The notes beneath the pieces were generated by a model. That model saw only the letters and a program-made list of their open reading frames with translations, was not told where the DNA came from and did no database searches. Shown piece by piece: positions 52,275 to 60,096 of a stretch of 64,000 bases of DNA. Source of the DNA: JAFAXD01 sp051985675 (lineage in GTDB: Bacteria; Pseudomonadota; Alphaproteobacteria; Rhizobiales; Xanthobacteraceae). The stretch is taken from contig JBPYFJ010000135.1 in the NCBI GenBank assembly GCA_051985675.1, positions 1 to 64,000 on the forward strand, written 5' to 3'. A program made the translations under genes and the position numbers. The stretch's first letter is position 1. Each line of letters begins with the position of its first letter.

Positions 52275-53627
52275 ATGCGAGTAGTGCGTACGGGGCCGGG
52301 GCGGGCCTATGCGTATCTGAGCTTTGCCGTACCGCTGTTGCTGATGCCATCGGCAATCGGCCCTCAGGATCTTGCCTCGCTGTTAGCGCAGAAAGCCTTG
52401 GTTGCGGCGCGCTGGCAGCAGCAGCTGATCGATTCGCCGTTCGGAGCCATTAACGTCGCGCGGTTCCGGTTTCCCAGTCCGGTCGGCAGCATGATCCCGC
52501 CGGTGGCGGGTCTCACGCGCGTCAGTCTCATGCAGGGCGACGATGCTGGACCGTCGGACGTGCGGGTGTTGACCGGCGTTGTTGAGGTCGAGCCGAAGCG
52601 AATCTTTCCAAGCGTCGACCGGACCGGCAAAGGCGATCGCCTGAGCGTGCCGCGCATCGAACAGACGACCACTTCCGACGACACGAGCGACCAGACGTCC
52701 GAAGCCGCGCCGCAAACGGTACCGGCTCTGGTCGCGCGTGCGAGCGCTCCGCAGGCGGTCCCGGAGGCGACTGCGACGCCCGCGCCGGCTCCGAGCATCG
52801 CGTCTACGGCGCCGGCCTCCGTTCCGCCGGCGCGTCCGCGCGACGCAACGCTCAACCGCGACACGCGGACCCCGGCATTCGGGGAGGACGACGCCACGGT
52901 GATTTCGGACCGCATCTATTTCGGGACGCGGCCGCTCGGCGATAGTTTGGCCGCAATCCAGCCGTGGGCGCCAGGCGAGGAGCCGATCCTGGAGTCCACC
53001 GACGTCGCCGACCTCGATTTCAAGCGGCCCGAGAGTCTCGCGCCGACCGAAAGCGGCGAGCCGACCGCCGGGGAAAGCGTCGCCGCCAAGGGCGAGGTGA
53101 CCGGGGAAGGCCACCGGCCGAGAACTCCGGCCGAACGGCTCGAGCTCGTCGGGGATGCCCGCGCCAAGGCCGAGAAGTGCCTCACCGATGCGATCTACTT
53201 CGAGGCGCGCGGCGAACCCGTGCGCGGCCAGATCGCGGTCGCCCAGGTGGTGATGAACCGGGTGTTCTCCGGCTACTATCCCAACACCGTGTGCGGCGTC
53301 GTCTACCAGAACTCACATCGCCGGCTGCGCTGCCAGTTCACCTTCGCGTGCGACGGCATCCGCGATCGGATCACTGAGCCCGACGCCTGGGACCGCGCCA
53401 AGGAAATCGCGCGCGAAACACTCGACGGCAAGCTATGGCTCGCCGACGTCGGCAAGGCGACCCACTACCACGCCTACTGGGTGCATCCGTCGTGGGTGCG
53501 GGAGATGGCGCGGCTCTACAAGATCGGGGTGCATACGTTCTACCGGCCGCGCAACTGGGGCGATGGCTCGGACGAACCGACTTGGGGCGATCCCGCCGCG
53601 ACCGCGGAAGCGGAAAGCAAGTTGTAG
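52275..53627 (+). CDS. SleB-like cell wall hydrolase
   Basis: A 450-residue exported protein. A signal-like hydrophobic segment (10-28) is followed by a long Thr/Ala/Pro-rich disordered region (about 110-300) and a C-terminal Hydrolase_2 (SleB-type) domain (about 320-425; LTDAIYFEARGEPVRGQIAVAQVVMNRV, quoted in part). This domain cleaves peptidoglycan as in spore cortex-lytic enzymes; in alphaproteobacteria it probably serves wall remodelling. The catalytic Glu is likely in IYFEARGE. The ATG at 52275 begins the hydrophobic segment. Confidence 0.88.
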   Translation: MRVVRTGPGRAYAYLSFAVPLLLMPSAIGPQDLASLLAQKALVAARWQQQLIDSPFGAINVARFRFPSPVGSMIPPVAGLTRVSLMQGDDAGPSDVRVLTGVVEVEPKRIFPSVDRTGKGDRLSVPRIEQTTTSDDTSDQTSEAAPQTVPALVARASAPQAVPEATATPAPAPSIASTAPASVPPARPRDATLNRDTRTPAFGEDDATVISDRIYFGTRPLGDSLAAIQPWAPGEEPILESTDVADLDFKRPESLAPTESGEPTAGESVAAKGEVTGEGHRPRTPAERLELVGDARAKAEKCLTDAIYFEARGEPVRGQIAVAQVVMNRVFSGYYPNTVCGVVYQNSHRRLRCQFTFACDGIRDRITEPDAWDRAKEIARETLDGKLWLADVGKATHYHAYWVHPSWVREMARLYKIGVHTFYRPRNWGDGSDEPTWGDPAATAEAESKL

Positions 53628-53683
53628 AATGGGTTACGGCGCGTTGCGCCTCGCCCACGCTGCACATCGACCCGTTTTACGGC

Positions 53684-55966
53684 TCAGCTTGCGATGAAAA
53701 TGACCGAACGCGTCGAGCTCTCGAGAATCGCCTGGGCGACGTGTCCGAACGACAGCTTCTTCCCGGGACGCCGGCTGACGCCCATGACAATGAGATTGTG
53801 CCGCCCCATCCGCAATTCGCGCATGATCGCATCCTCGGCGGCGACATCGATCCTGACCTTGGCTTCAACCTCGATCTCGTAGTGTTTGGCCACCGTTCGC
53901 GCGTCATTCAGGACCGCGCGCTCATCCTGCACCGGGTTTGAAATCCGCCAGCGCGCCCGCCTGTTCGCCGCGTCGGTGACGTAGAGCGCGGTCACCGGGC
54001 TGCCGGCGGCTTGCCCGATGGCAAACGCGACCTCAATGCCGCGGCGGGCGACCTCGGCGCCGGTCGTCGAGACCAGGATATTGAGCGCGGATTTGGTCGG
54101 ATCGCGATCGTGGTCGCCGCGCGCCGATACGATTGCGACCGGTCCCTCGAATGCCAAGGCCGCCTCGGTCACTTTCCTGCTGAATCCTCCCGCCGGGCTG
54201 ACAGTGGGATCGATCCCCACAATGAACAGGTCAAAGCCCTTGATAGCTTCCTTGGCGATTGCGTCGCGCGGCGAAGCCTCGTGCGAGATGATCGAAGCGT
54301 CGAGTTCATTCGGCCGTTCCGCATCAGCTTGCTGTGCGATTTTGGCCGAGCCGCGCGTCAATTCGGAGGCCGCGTGTTCGAGCGCGATTTGTGGCCGACC
54401 GGCGGTACCGTTGTTCTTTTTGCCGACGTCGATGATCGTCAGCGGCATGCGCCGCGGGCCGGCGATGAGGCCGGCGATCCGCACCGCGAGTGCTCCGTTC
54501 GAGCTCCCGTCGATCATGACGAGCAGCCGCTCCAGGTTAGGCACAAACGCTTTAGCCTCGAATTCTTCACGATCGATCCGCTGCTGTTCGTCGTCGCGCA
54601 ACGGCAACCGATTAAGCGACCAGCGCAATGTCAACGGCATTGCCATTGTTGTGACGACTGCCATGGCGACGATCATGGTGAAAAGATCGTGGCTCAGAAG
54701 CCCGGTGGACAGACCTATCGAAGCGACAATGATCTCGGTCGACCCGCGCGCATTCATGCCGCAGGCAAGCGCCAGCCTTTCGGCGCGATCGAGCCCGCCG
54801 ACCCACCCGCCCAGGTAGGCACCCCCGAACTTACCCAGGCTCGCGATGACAATCAGCCCAAGCGTGACGAGTACAAGCGAGGAGTTGGCGAGAATCGTCA
54901 GATCCGAGTTCAGTCCGGAGAGGCCGAAGAAAATCGGGGCGAACAGGGAGATCGTCAGGCCGCGAACCTGGTCCTCGATTTCGCGGGTGAGAATGGGCGA
55001 CTCCCCGATCAGGATGCCGGCAACGAACGCGCCGAGGACAGTGTGCACGCCGATCGCGTGGGTAATCAGCGCCATTCCGGTCATGAGAACCAGAATGGCG
55101 GAGGTGACGGGCAGTTCGCCCGCGAAATTGTCGTTGGTCCAGCGAATGACGGCGAATACGACCCGGCGGCCGATCGTGAAGCTGAAGACCAGGAAGGCCG
55201 CCGTGCCCCCGATGCTCTTCGCAACCGATGCGAGATCGACCGCACCGCTGGTGGCCAGGCCGAACGTCACCGCCACGATGATCCAGCCGATCGTGTCGTC
55301 GATGATGGCGGACGCGAGGATCACCTGACCGACATTGCGGCGCAGAAAGTTCATCTCCCGGATCACCATCGCTACGATCTTGACCGACGAAATCGCCAGC
55401 GCGGTGCCCAGAAACAGCGATGCGGCCAAGCGCTTGTCGGGTTGCGGCAACATTGCATCCGGGAGCAACTCGCCGAGGATGAAGCCGCCTGCAAACGGCA
55501 CGGCGATGCCGGCCGCGGAGGCGCTCAGAGCGGCGCGTTTAACCTTCTTGACCAGATCGAGATCGGTCTCCATCCCGGCCAATAGCAGCAACATGAGGAT
55601 GCCGAACTGAGCTAATCCGTCGATCATGCTCTTTTGCGCGGCGCTGGCCGGAAAGAGCTGCTGTTGAAACGCGGGCGCAATTGACCCGAGAACTGAGGGC
55701 CCCAGCAGGAGACCAGCGACCAGTTGGCCGATCACGGCGGGCTGCCCTAGGCGCTGCATGGCCTCGCCGAGCAGCCGGCCGAGAAAAACCAGCAAAGTGA
55801 CCTGCAGCAGGAACAGGGCTTCGGATGGCGGCTCTTTACCCTCGGCGCCCCATGCCGTCGTGGGTAGAAGAACGAGGACGCCGACCAGCGCGCCCTGGCT
55901 TAGTCCCATGCGGGCCAGGAATCCGGCCAGAGAGGAGGGCGCGTCGAACGCGTGCGCCCCTGACAT
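53684..55966 (-). CDS. CPA2 cation:proton antiporter fused to USP domains
   Basis: A 760-residue fusion. Residues 45-445 are a KefB/NhaS-type Na+(K+)/H+ exchanger (QPAVIGQLVAGLLLGPSVLG, LLAGMETDLDLV, GMNARGSTEIIVASIGL). From about 475 to the end are two universal stress protein (USP) domains, the second with the ATP-loop-like VMGVSRRPGKKLSFGHVAQ. The USP part may sense ATP or stress and gate the exchanger. ATG 55966 was chosen over a GTG six codons upstream. An exact EcfG promoter (56061-56086) lies upstream. Confidence 0.92.
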   Translation of the reverse strand: MSGAHAFDAPSSLAGFLARMGLSQGALVGVLVLLPTTAWGAEGKEPPSEALFLLQVTLLVFLGRLLGEAMQRLGQPAVIGQLVAGLLLGPSVLGSIAPAFQQQLFPASAAQKSMIDGLAQFGILMLLLLAGMETDLDLVKKVKRAALSASAAGIAVPFAGGFILGELLPDAMLPQPDKRLAASLFLGTALAISSVKIVAMVIREMNFLRRNVGQVILASAIIDDTIGWIIVAVTFGLATSGAVDLASVAKSIGGTAAFLVFSFTIGRRVVFAVIRWTNDNFAGELPVTSAILVLMTGMALITHAIGVHTVLGAFVAGILIGESPILTREIEDQVRGLTISLFAPIFFGLSGLNSDLTILANSSLVLVTLGLIVIASLGKFGGAYLGGWVGGLDRAERLALACGMNARGSTEIIVASIGLSTGLLSHDLFTMIVAMAVVTTMAMPLTLRWSLNRLPLRDDEQQRIDREEFEAKAFVPNLERLLVMIDGSSNGALAVRIAGLIAGPRRMPLTIIDVGKKNNGTAGRPQIALEHAASELTRGSAKIAQQADAERPNELDASIISHEASPRDAIAKEAIKGFDLFIVGIDPTVSPAGGFSRKVTEAALAFEGPVAIVSARGDHDRDPTKSALNILVSTTGAEVARRGIEVAFAIGQAAGSPVTALYVTDAANRRARWRISNPVQDERAVLNDARTVAKHYEIEVEAKVRIDVAAEDAIMRELRMGRHNLIVMGVSRRPGKKLSFGHVAQAILESSTRSVIFIAS

Positions 55967-56060
55967 TTGTGAGCCTGTCGGCACTGATCCTCACCCCTCT
56001 CGAGCGCGAACTTCCGATTAGGCCGGTGTCGCGCCGGCACCCGGTGGTCGGCTGCAATTC

Positions 56061-56086
56061 AACGAGCGCGCCGCGTTCGAAGTTCC
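56061..56086 (-). promoter_or_regulatory. EcfG-type promoter (antiporter-USP gene)
   Basis: On the minus strand, GGAAC (56086-56082) and CGTT (56064-56061) are separated by 17 bases, an exact consensus match. It lies about 95 bases before the antiporter start. It is close to the divergent udgX promoter at 56138, so both genes would answer to the same sigma factor. Confidence 0.7.
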
Positions 56087-56137
56087 GGGGGGTGACGTCG
56101 CACGTCGGCCAGAACGGCCGCGCGGTTGCAATATACG

Positions 56138-56162
56138 GGAACCGTCCGCACCGAACTTTGTT
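56138..56162 (+). promoter_or_regulatory. EcfG-like promoter (udgX)
   Basis: GGAAC at 56138-56142 and TGTT at 56159-56162 are 16 bases apart. One base differs from the CGTT -10. The start would be only a few bases before the ATG at 56178, which makes a nearly leaderless message or points to the internal ATG at 56196. Confidence 0.5.
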
Positions 56163-56177
56163 GCTGGGTTGGGGCAG

Positions 56178-56804
56178 ATGATATTTCGAGCTCCCATGCT
56201 GGATCTTCCGCACCACCCAGCGAAGACACTCGCCGCGTTGCGCGACGCCGAAGCCCGCTGTGTACGCTGCTCGCTCTACAAGTCTGCGACGCAGGTCGTC
56301 TCCGGCGAGGGGCGGCCGAGTGCCCGGCTGATGCTTGTCGGCGAGCAACCGGGCGACAGGGAAGACATCGCCGGCAAACCGTTCGTAGGTCCGGCGGGCC
56401 GGATTCTCGATCAGGCACTCGAGCGGGCGGCAATTGCCCGCAATGATGTCTTTGTAACCAATGCGGTCAAGCACTTCAAACACGAGATGCGGGGCAAGCG
56501 TCGACTGCACAAGCGGCCGAACGTTTACGAAATCCAACGCTGTCGGTGGTGGCTTGAACAAGAACGTGCCATCGTCAAGCCGTCAGTGATCGTTGCGCTC
56601 GGTGCCACGGCGGCGCGGTCACTGCTTCAACGTGCAGTCGCAATCGGCTCCATGCGAGGCCGCGCACATCATCTAGAAGATGATACCGTGTTGTTCATCA
56701 CGATTCATCCGTCGTTGTTGCTGCGCATCAAGGATGAGAGCGATAAAGATCACCAATTTCGTATGTTCGTTGCCGATTTGCGTCGTGCCAAAGCATATTT
56801 CTGA
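56178..56804 (+). CDS. udgX: UdgX-type uracil-DNA glycosylase
   Basis: A 208-residue member of the UdgX branch of family 4 uracil-DNA glycosylases. UdgX enzymes stay covalently attached to the abasic site through a His in the loop KRRIH. Here the loop is KRRLH at 107-111, with the His (H111) conserved. Motif A is GEQPGDRED (55-63) and motif B HPSLLLR (177-183). Likely cluster ligands are C28 and C31, H99 (aligned with a family 4 Cys) and C122. Start choice is between 56178 and 56196; a TTG three codons upstream is less likely. Ku lies downstream on the opposite strand. Confidence 0.9.
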   Translation: MIFRAPMLDLPHHPAKTLAALRDAEARCVRCSLYKSATQVVSGEGRPSARLMLVGEQPGDREDIAGKPFVGPAGRILDQALERAAIARNDVFVTNAVKHFKHEMRGKRRLHKRPNVYEIQRCRWWLEQERAIVKPSVIVALGATAARSLLQRAVAIGSMRGRAHHLEDDTVLFITIHPSLLLRIKDESDKDHQFRMFVADLRRAKAYF

Positions 56805-56851
56805 TTCGCTGCCATAAGGGGCACGCCCGCGATTGGAAGGGCAGCCGCTGT

Positions 56852-57691
56852 TTAGGCGGCTTTACGATGGCGCGTCCCACCACGACGCGCCTTGCGGCGG
56901 GGCTTCCGACCGTTGCCGTGTTTGATGCTTTGCCGCAGCGCATCCATCAGGTTGATCACATTGCTCGGCTTCTCGGCCGGCTCCTCCACTTCGATCTTCT
57001 TGCCGGCTGCCTTCCTTTTCACCAGCTTGCGCAAAGCCGTCTCGTACTCGTCCTTGAACGTTTTTGGATCGAAATGAGCGGCCTTGGTATCGAGAATGTG
57101 CTCGGCAAGCTTGAGCATATCCTTCGGGATCCGCATGCTCGGGACGTCCGCGACATAGGCCTTGGCGTCGCGCACTTCGTAGTCATAGCGCAGCGTCGTT
57201 CCCAACAGGCCTTTGCCGCACGGTTCAAGCGCGATCACATGCTCGCGGTGCGTCATCACCACGCGGCCCAACGCCACCCGGTCCTTGTCTCGCAGCGCTT
57301 CCCGGATCACGGCGAAGGCTTCAGCACCGACCTTTCCGTCGGGCGCGATATAATATGGTTTGTCCACATAGCGCTTGTCGATTTCGTCGCGCGGCACGAA
57401 GCTGTCGATATCGATCGTGTGGGTGCTTTCGATTTGGATCGCTTCCAGCTCGTCCTCGTCGATTTCGACATAGCGATCCTTGCGAAGCTCGTAGCCGCGT
57501 CCTTTATCTTTGCGCTCGACGACCTTGCCAGTGTCTTCGTCCACCATCTGCTGACGCAGCCGGTGGCCGGTCTTCTTGTTGATTTGATGAAAATGGGTTT
57601 TCTCGGCTTGTGTTGTGGCCGGGAAGAGTTCGATCGGACAGGTCACCAGCGATAGCTGCAGGTAGCCTTTCCAATAGGCACGGGGCGCCAT
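56852..57691 (-). CDS. ku: Non-homologous end joining protein Ku
   Basis: Bacterial Ku binds DNA double-strand ends and recruits the ligase LigD. The 279 residues begin MAPRAYWKGYLQLSLVTCPIEL, and the bridging β-barrel is recognisable (VPRDEIDKRYVDKPYYIAP, in part). The C-terminal tail (about 250-279) is a strongly basic extension, RKPRRKARRGG and more, as in Ku forms that bind DNA beyond the ring. AAGGA nine bases before the ATG lies over the stop of an upstream 87-residue gene, so both are one operon. No ligD is in the window. Confidence 0.96.
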   Translation of the reverse strand: MAPRAYWKGYLQLSLVTCPIELFPATTQAEKTHFHQINKKTGHRLRQQMVDEDTGKVVERKDKGRGYELRKDRYVEIDEDELEAIQIESTHTIDIDSFVPRDEIDKRYVDKPYYIAPDGKVGAEAFAVIREALRDKDRVALGRVVMTHREHVIALEPCGKGLLGTTLRYDYEVRDAKAYVADVPSMRIPKDMLKLAEHILDTKAAHFDPKTFKDEYETALRKLVKRKAAGKKIEVEEPAEKPSNVINLMDALRQSIKHGNGRKPRRKARRGGTRHRKAA

Positions 57692-57703
57692 GTTGGGTCC
57701 TTC

Positions 57704-57967
57704 CTAGGCCCGCGACCGATCTTCAGGCAGATCGTTGCGGATCAATTGCGCCAAGCTCTTTTCGCTCTTTTGCTCATAGTGTTTGAATGCTGCCACCAGG
57801 CCACCGATCACTTCGGCCGCGGTCTCGAACATCGCCTTGAATTGCGGCTCGTCAACTGCTGCAACATCGCTACGCAGGTGCTCGATGGTCTCCTCCAGGC
57901 GCTTGCTCATCCTCTGAGTGTGGTGGAGAGGGTCGTGGATGCCATGACTGGTCTTTGCTTGTTGCAT
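57704..57967 (-). CDS. Small protein in the ku operon
   Basis: An 87-residue hydrophilic helical protein (about 24-80; SKRLEETIEHLRSDVAAVD, then FETAAEVIGGLVAAFKHYEQ). It starts at 57967 behind GGGAGA and ends 12 bases before ku. No known domain. It has no membrane helix. Because it is first in the ku transcript behind an EcfG-like promoter, a role in DNA end handling or Ku regulation is worth testing, but this is only association. Confidence 0.75.
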   Translation of the reverse strand: MQQAKTSHGIHDPLHHTQRMSKRLEETIEHLRSDVAAVDEPQFKAMFETAAEVIGGLVAAFKHYEQKSEKSLAQLIRNDLPEDRSRA

Positions 57968-58008
57968 TGAATTTCTCCCGGACATCGCGTTTGCGTTATT
58001 GAATTAAA

Positions 58009-58033
58009 AACAAAATCGCCGACGACCGGTTCC
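58009..58033 (-). promoter_or_regulatory. EcfG-like promoter (87-residue gene and ku)
   Basis: On the minus strand, GGAAC (58033-58029) and TGTT (58012-58009) are 16 bases apart, the same spacing and the same -10 variant as before udgX. The -10 lies about 42 bases before the 87-residue gene. The GGAAC is part of a hairpin arm (58025-58057). Confidence 0.5.
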
Positions 58034-58057
58034 CCGCGTTTGCGGGTGCGAACCGGT
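58025..58057. repeat. Strong hairpin between CYTH-CHAD and the ku operon
   Basis: Outer arms ACCGGTTC (58025-58032) and GAACCGGT (58050-58057) enclose an inner stem CCCGC-GTTT-GCGGG with a three-base bulge. It lies 86 bases after the CYTH-CHAD gene. On the minus strand a T-rich stretch follows after several bases, so it may stop CYTH-CHAD transcription while also covering the -35 of the ku promoter. Confidence 0.5.
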
Positions 58058-58142
58058 TCCTCGGGAGCAGGGCTTGGGAAAGGCCCCTAGTGGGCGTCGT
58101 CAGGCAACAGCAAAGTGAGGCGGCGCGCCTTGATCGACAACA

Positions 58143-59684
58143 TCATTTCCAGAATGGCTTGCATTTTGCCAGCGCGTCGAAGGCGTCCTCGGATTTAGCA
58201 AGCACCGCGTCCAGCCGCCCAAATTCCTGACCGGTGAGCAATCCAACCTGGAATGGCCGCCTCGAATCGCCGCGGCGGCGCTTGCGGGGTGCGGGCTGGC
58301 CTGCGACCTCCGCGGCCAGGTCTCGGTGAACGGTGATGTCGTTGAGTTCGCCCAGGCAATCCTGCATCGCTTTGAGCGCCGACTGAAATGACTCGCGCCG
58401 CTTCGGCGATTTTCCGAAAATGCTTCCGAAAAAGTCGATTGCGTAGCGCATTTTCTTGGCTTGGATGCGCAACTTGTGCCGGCTCGGGGGGTCGAGCTTC
58501 GCGAGCTTCCTGCCTTTCTTGCGGATTTTCTTCAAACGCCGCGTGAGTTCCGCCGCGGCGGATGTCTCGATCGGCTCGCCCGCGCGCTCGCGCACGAGAT
58601 CGTCGTGCGGCCTGGTCCAGTTGCCGGTCTCGAGCCACTCGGCCACGTCCAGGAGGAGGCCCCGGAAACGCTCCGATTGAATCGCCGCCCGCGCCTGGTC
58701 GACTGCCGCATCGCGACGGTCGGTGAGGTCGTGCGCAATGGACGGCAGGTCGCGCCAACGCTTCGGGTGCTGCTGCGCAGGCTCAACAACCTTTGTCACG
58801 AAAACTTCGAGCTCCCGCGCCGGGCCGAGCTCATCGGTCAACCATTTCAGGTCCCGCTTGACCGCCTCTGTTTGAGGATCGTCAAGAATATCACCAAACA
58901 GCGATATAGCGGAGCGCAACCGGCGCAGGCCGACGCGCATCTGGTGCACGCCTTCGGGATCGCCTTTGATGAGCGCGGGCTTGTTGCCGGTGACCTGCTT
59001 GAGGCAGGCAAAGGCGATTGCTCGAAACGCGTCACGCGTCGCGATCCCGGCCGGCAACGCGACCGGATCTGCCTTGACGGGGGCATCGCGCCGCTTCGCG
59101 AGAAGCTCGTAGCCGCGCTGCGCCTTGCTCGCTAGCGCAAGTTCGGCGCGCGTTGCCCGCGCAACTTCACCCGCAACCTTGAAGAGCTCGGCCTTGCTGC
59201 CGCCCTTGGCTTCGACCTCGAGTTCGCACAACGGAGCGGACTCCTCGCCGGTATCGATCTTTCCGACATCCAGGGTCAGCTCGATTTCGCCATCGGCGAG
59301 AGGGTAGGTCGTACGGCGCACCCGAGTCTCAAATATCGGGCGAAGCCTGGCTTCGATCTTCTTGCTGAGCAGCGTCTTGAGTCCGGTATCGCGCGCCGCG
59401 CGCAGATCCGGCTTCTCATCGCTGATCTCGATTTCCCATTCGTCCCGATCCAACCCGGGACGCTCCGCCTTGACGGTTTGGAGGTATTGATGGCCGGCGC
59501 GCCGCACCCGGAATGTAAATCCATTCTTCTTCAGCGCGAGCTTGTCGGTGTCAAAGTACACCGAAACATAGGTTTGACTCTGCTTGGGTTCCTTGAGGTT
59601 GCGCAGAAGTCGAAGCCTCTCAAGCTGACCTACGGCCGAGCGCGGGAGTTCCAGCTTGATCTCGGTTTCCTTGGGCGTCGCCAT
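58143..59684 (-). CDS. CYTH-CHAD domain protein
   Basis: A 513-residue protein with an N-terminal CYTH domain (1 to about 200; ETEIKLELPR, the tunnel-fold triphosphate motif E-x-E-x-K) and a C-terminal CHAD domain (about 225-500), with two helical repeats HQMRVGLRRLRSAISLF and RHKLRIQAKKMRYAIDFF rich in His and Arg. CYTH proteins hydrolyse or bind triphosphates; CHAD binds inorganic polyphosphate. Together they suggest polyphosphate or triphosphate metabolism, fitting a stress cluster. ATG 59684 was chosen, as the open lead upstream is non-homologous. Confidence 0.9.
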   Translation of the reverse strand: MATPKETEIKLELPRSAVGQLERLRLLRNLKEPKQSQTYVSVYFDTDKLALKKNGFTFRVRRAGHQYLQTVKAERPGLDRDEWEIEISDEKPDLRAARDTGLKTLLSKKIEARLRPIFETRVRRTTYPLADGEIELTLDVGKIDTGEESAPLCELEVEAKGGSKAELFKVAGEVARATRAELALASKAQRGYELLAKRRDAPVKADPVALPAGIATRDAFRAIAFACLKQVTGNKPALIKGDPEGVHQMRVGLRRLRSAISLFGDILDDPQTEAVKRDLKWLTDELGPARELEVFVTKVVEPAQQHPKRWRDLPSIAHDLTDRRDAAVDQARAAIQSERFRGLLLDVAEWLETGNWTRPHDDLVRERAGEPIETSAAAELTRRLKKIRKKGRKLAKLDPPSRHKLRIQAKKMRYAIDFFGSIFGKSPKRRESFQSALKAMQDCLGELNDITVHRDLAAEVAGQPAPRKRRRGDSRRPFQVGLLTGQEFGRLDAVLAKSEDAFDALAKCKPFWK

Positions 59685-59705
59685 GAGCCAACTGCAGCAC
59701 TTCGC

Positions 59706-59729
59706 GCGCGGCGGTGGTTGCCGCCGCGC
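59706..59729. repeat. GC-rich hairpin 22 bases before CYTH-CHAD
   Basis: Arms GCGCGGCGG and CCGCCGCGC are perfect, with the loop TGGTTG. On the minus strand it falls in the 5' leader of the CYTH-CHAD gene, 22 bases before the start codon, where it could limit translation initiation. Confidence 0.45.
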
Positions 59730-59745
59730 TAATCCATGTATCGGC

Positions 59746-59770
59746 AACCGCCGGGTCGCCACCTGGTTCC
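59746..59770 (-). promoter_or_regulatory. Weak EcfG-like promoter (CYTH-CHAD)
   Basis: On the minus strand, GGAAC (59770-59766) is followed after 16 bases by GGTT (59749-59746), one mismatch from CGTT. The -10 lies about 62 bases before the CYTH-CHAD start. Alone it is weak; the neighbours with exact matches make it worth noting. Confidence 0.3.
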
Positions 59771-60021
59771 CGGCAGCGTGGCCCGCCGCGATCGGGCAGC
59801 ACTTGCATCTCGCCCGACTCGCCGGGAACTTGCTCGTCGCTCAGCGCGGCGGCGGCGCGACGGATTGCTCTGAGCGATCGCGGTCAGCGTTTCGTCGGGT
59901 TCCTTTTCCTCATCACGAGCCTGCAACCCGATCGATAGCGGCGCTCAACAAATTCAACAAATATGGAGCGACGCGGCGCGGGCAGGGCCAAATAGGTTCG
60001 ACCTAATAATTACCCAGGCCG

Positions 60022-60047
60022 GGAACCGGTAAGCTCGGAGGACCGTT
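60022..60047 (+). promoter_or_regulatory. EcfG-type promoter (four-helix membrane protein, DUF1328)
   Basis: GGAAC at 60022-60026 and CGTT at 60044-60047 are 17 bases apart, an exact match. The -10 lies 50 bases before the start codon at 60097, in correct orientation, and AAGGGAG serves as Shine-Dalgarno sequence. Confidence 0.72.
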
Positions 60048-60096
60048 ATTTGTATGCCCGACACGAGCGCAATTCGGCCCAGCCCCAAGGGAGACC

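Larger units (their letters stand above)
59685..60096. other. Large intergenic region, CYTH-CHAD / membrane protein
   Basis: These 412 bases separate two divergent genes. They hold a hairpin (59706-59729), a possible weak EcfG-like site for CYTH-CHAD (59746-59770) and an exact EcfG promoter for the membrane protein (60022-60047). I find no convincing small gene; short open frames on either strand have biased, Arg-rich translations and no proper start. Confidence 0.45.

Noticed and set aside
54011..55585. 524-codon plus-strand frame opposite the antiporter gene
   Set aside because: Composition is unlike a real protein (Arg/Asp/His/Gln-rich), while the antisense antiporter is clear over its full length.
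59656..60006. 116-codon plus-strand frame across the CYTH-CHAD start
   Set aside because: It overlaps the CYTH domain coding region and has a random-looking translation.
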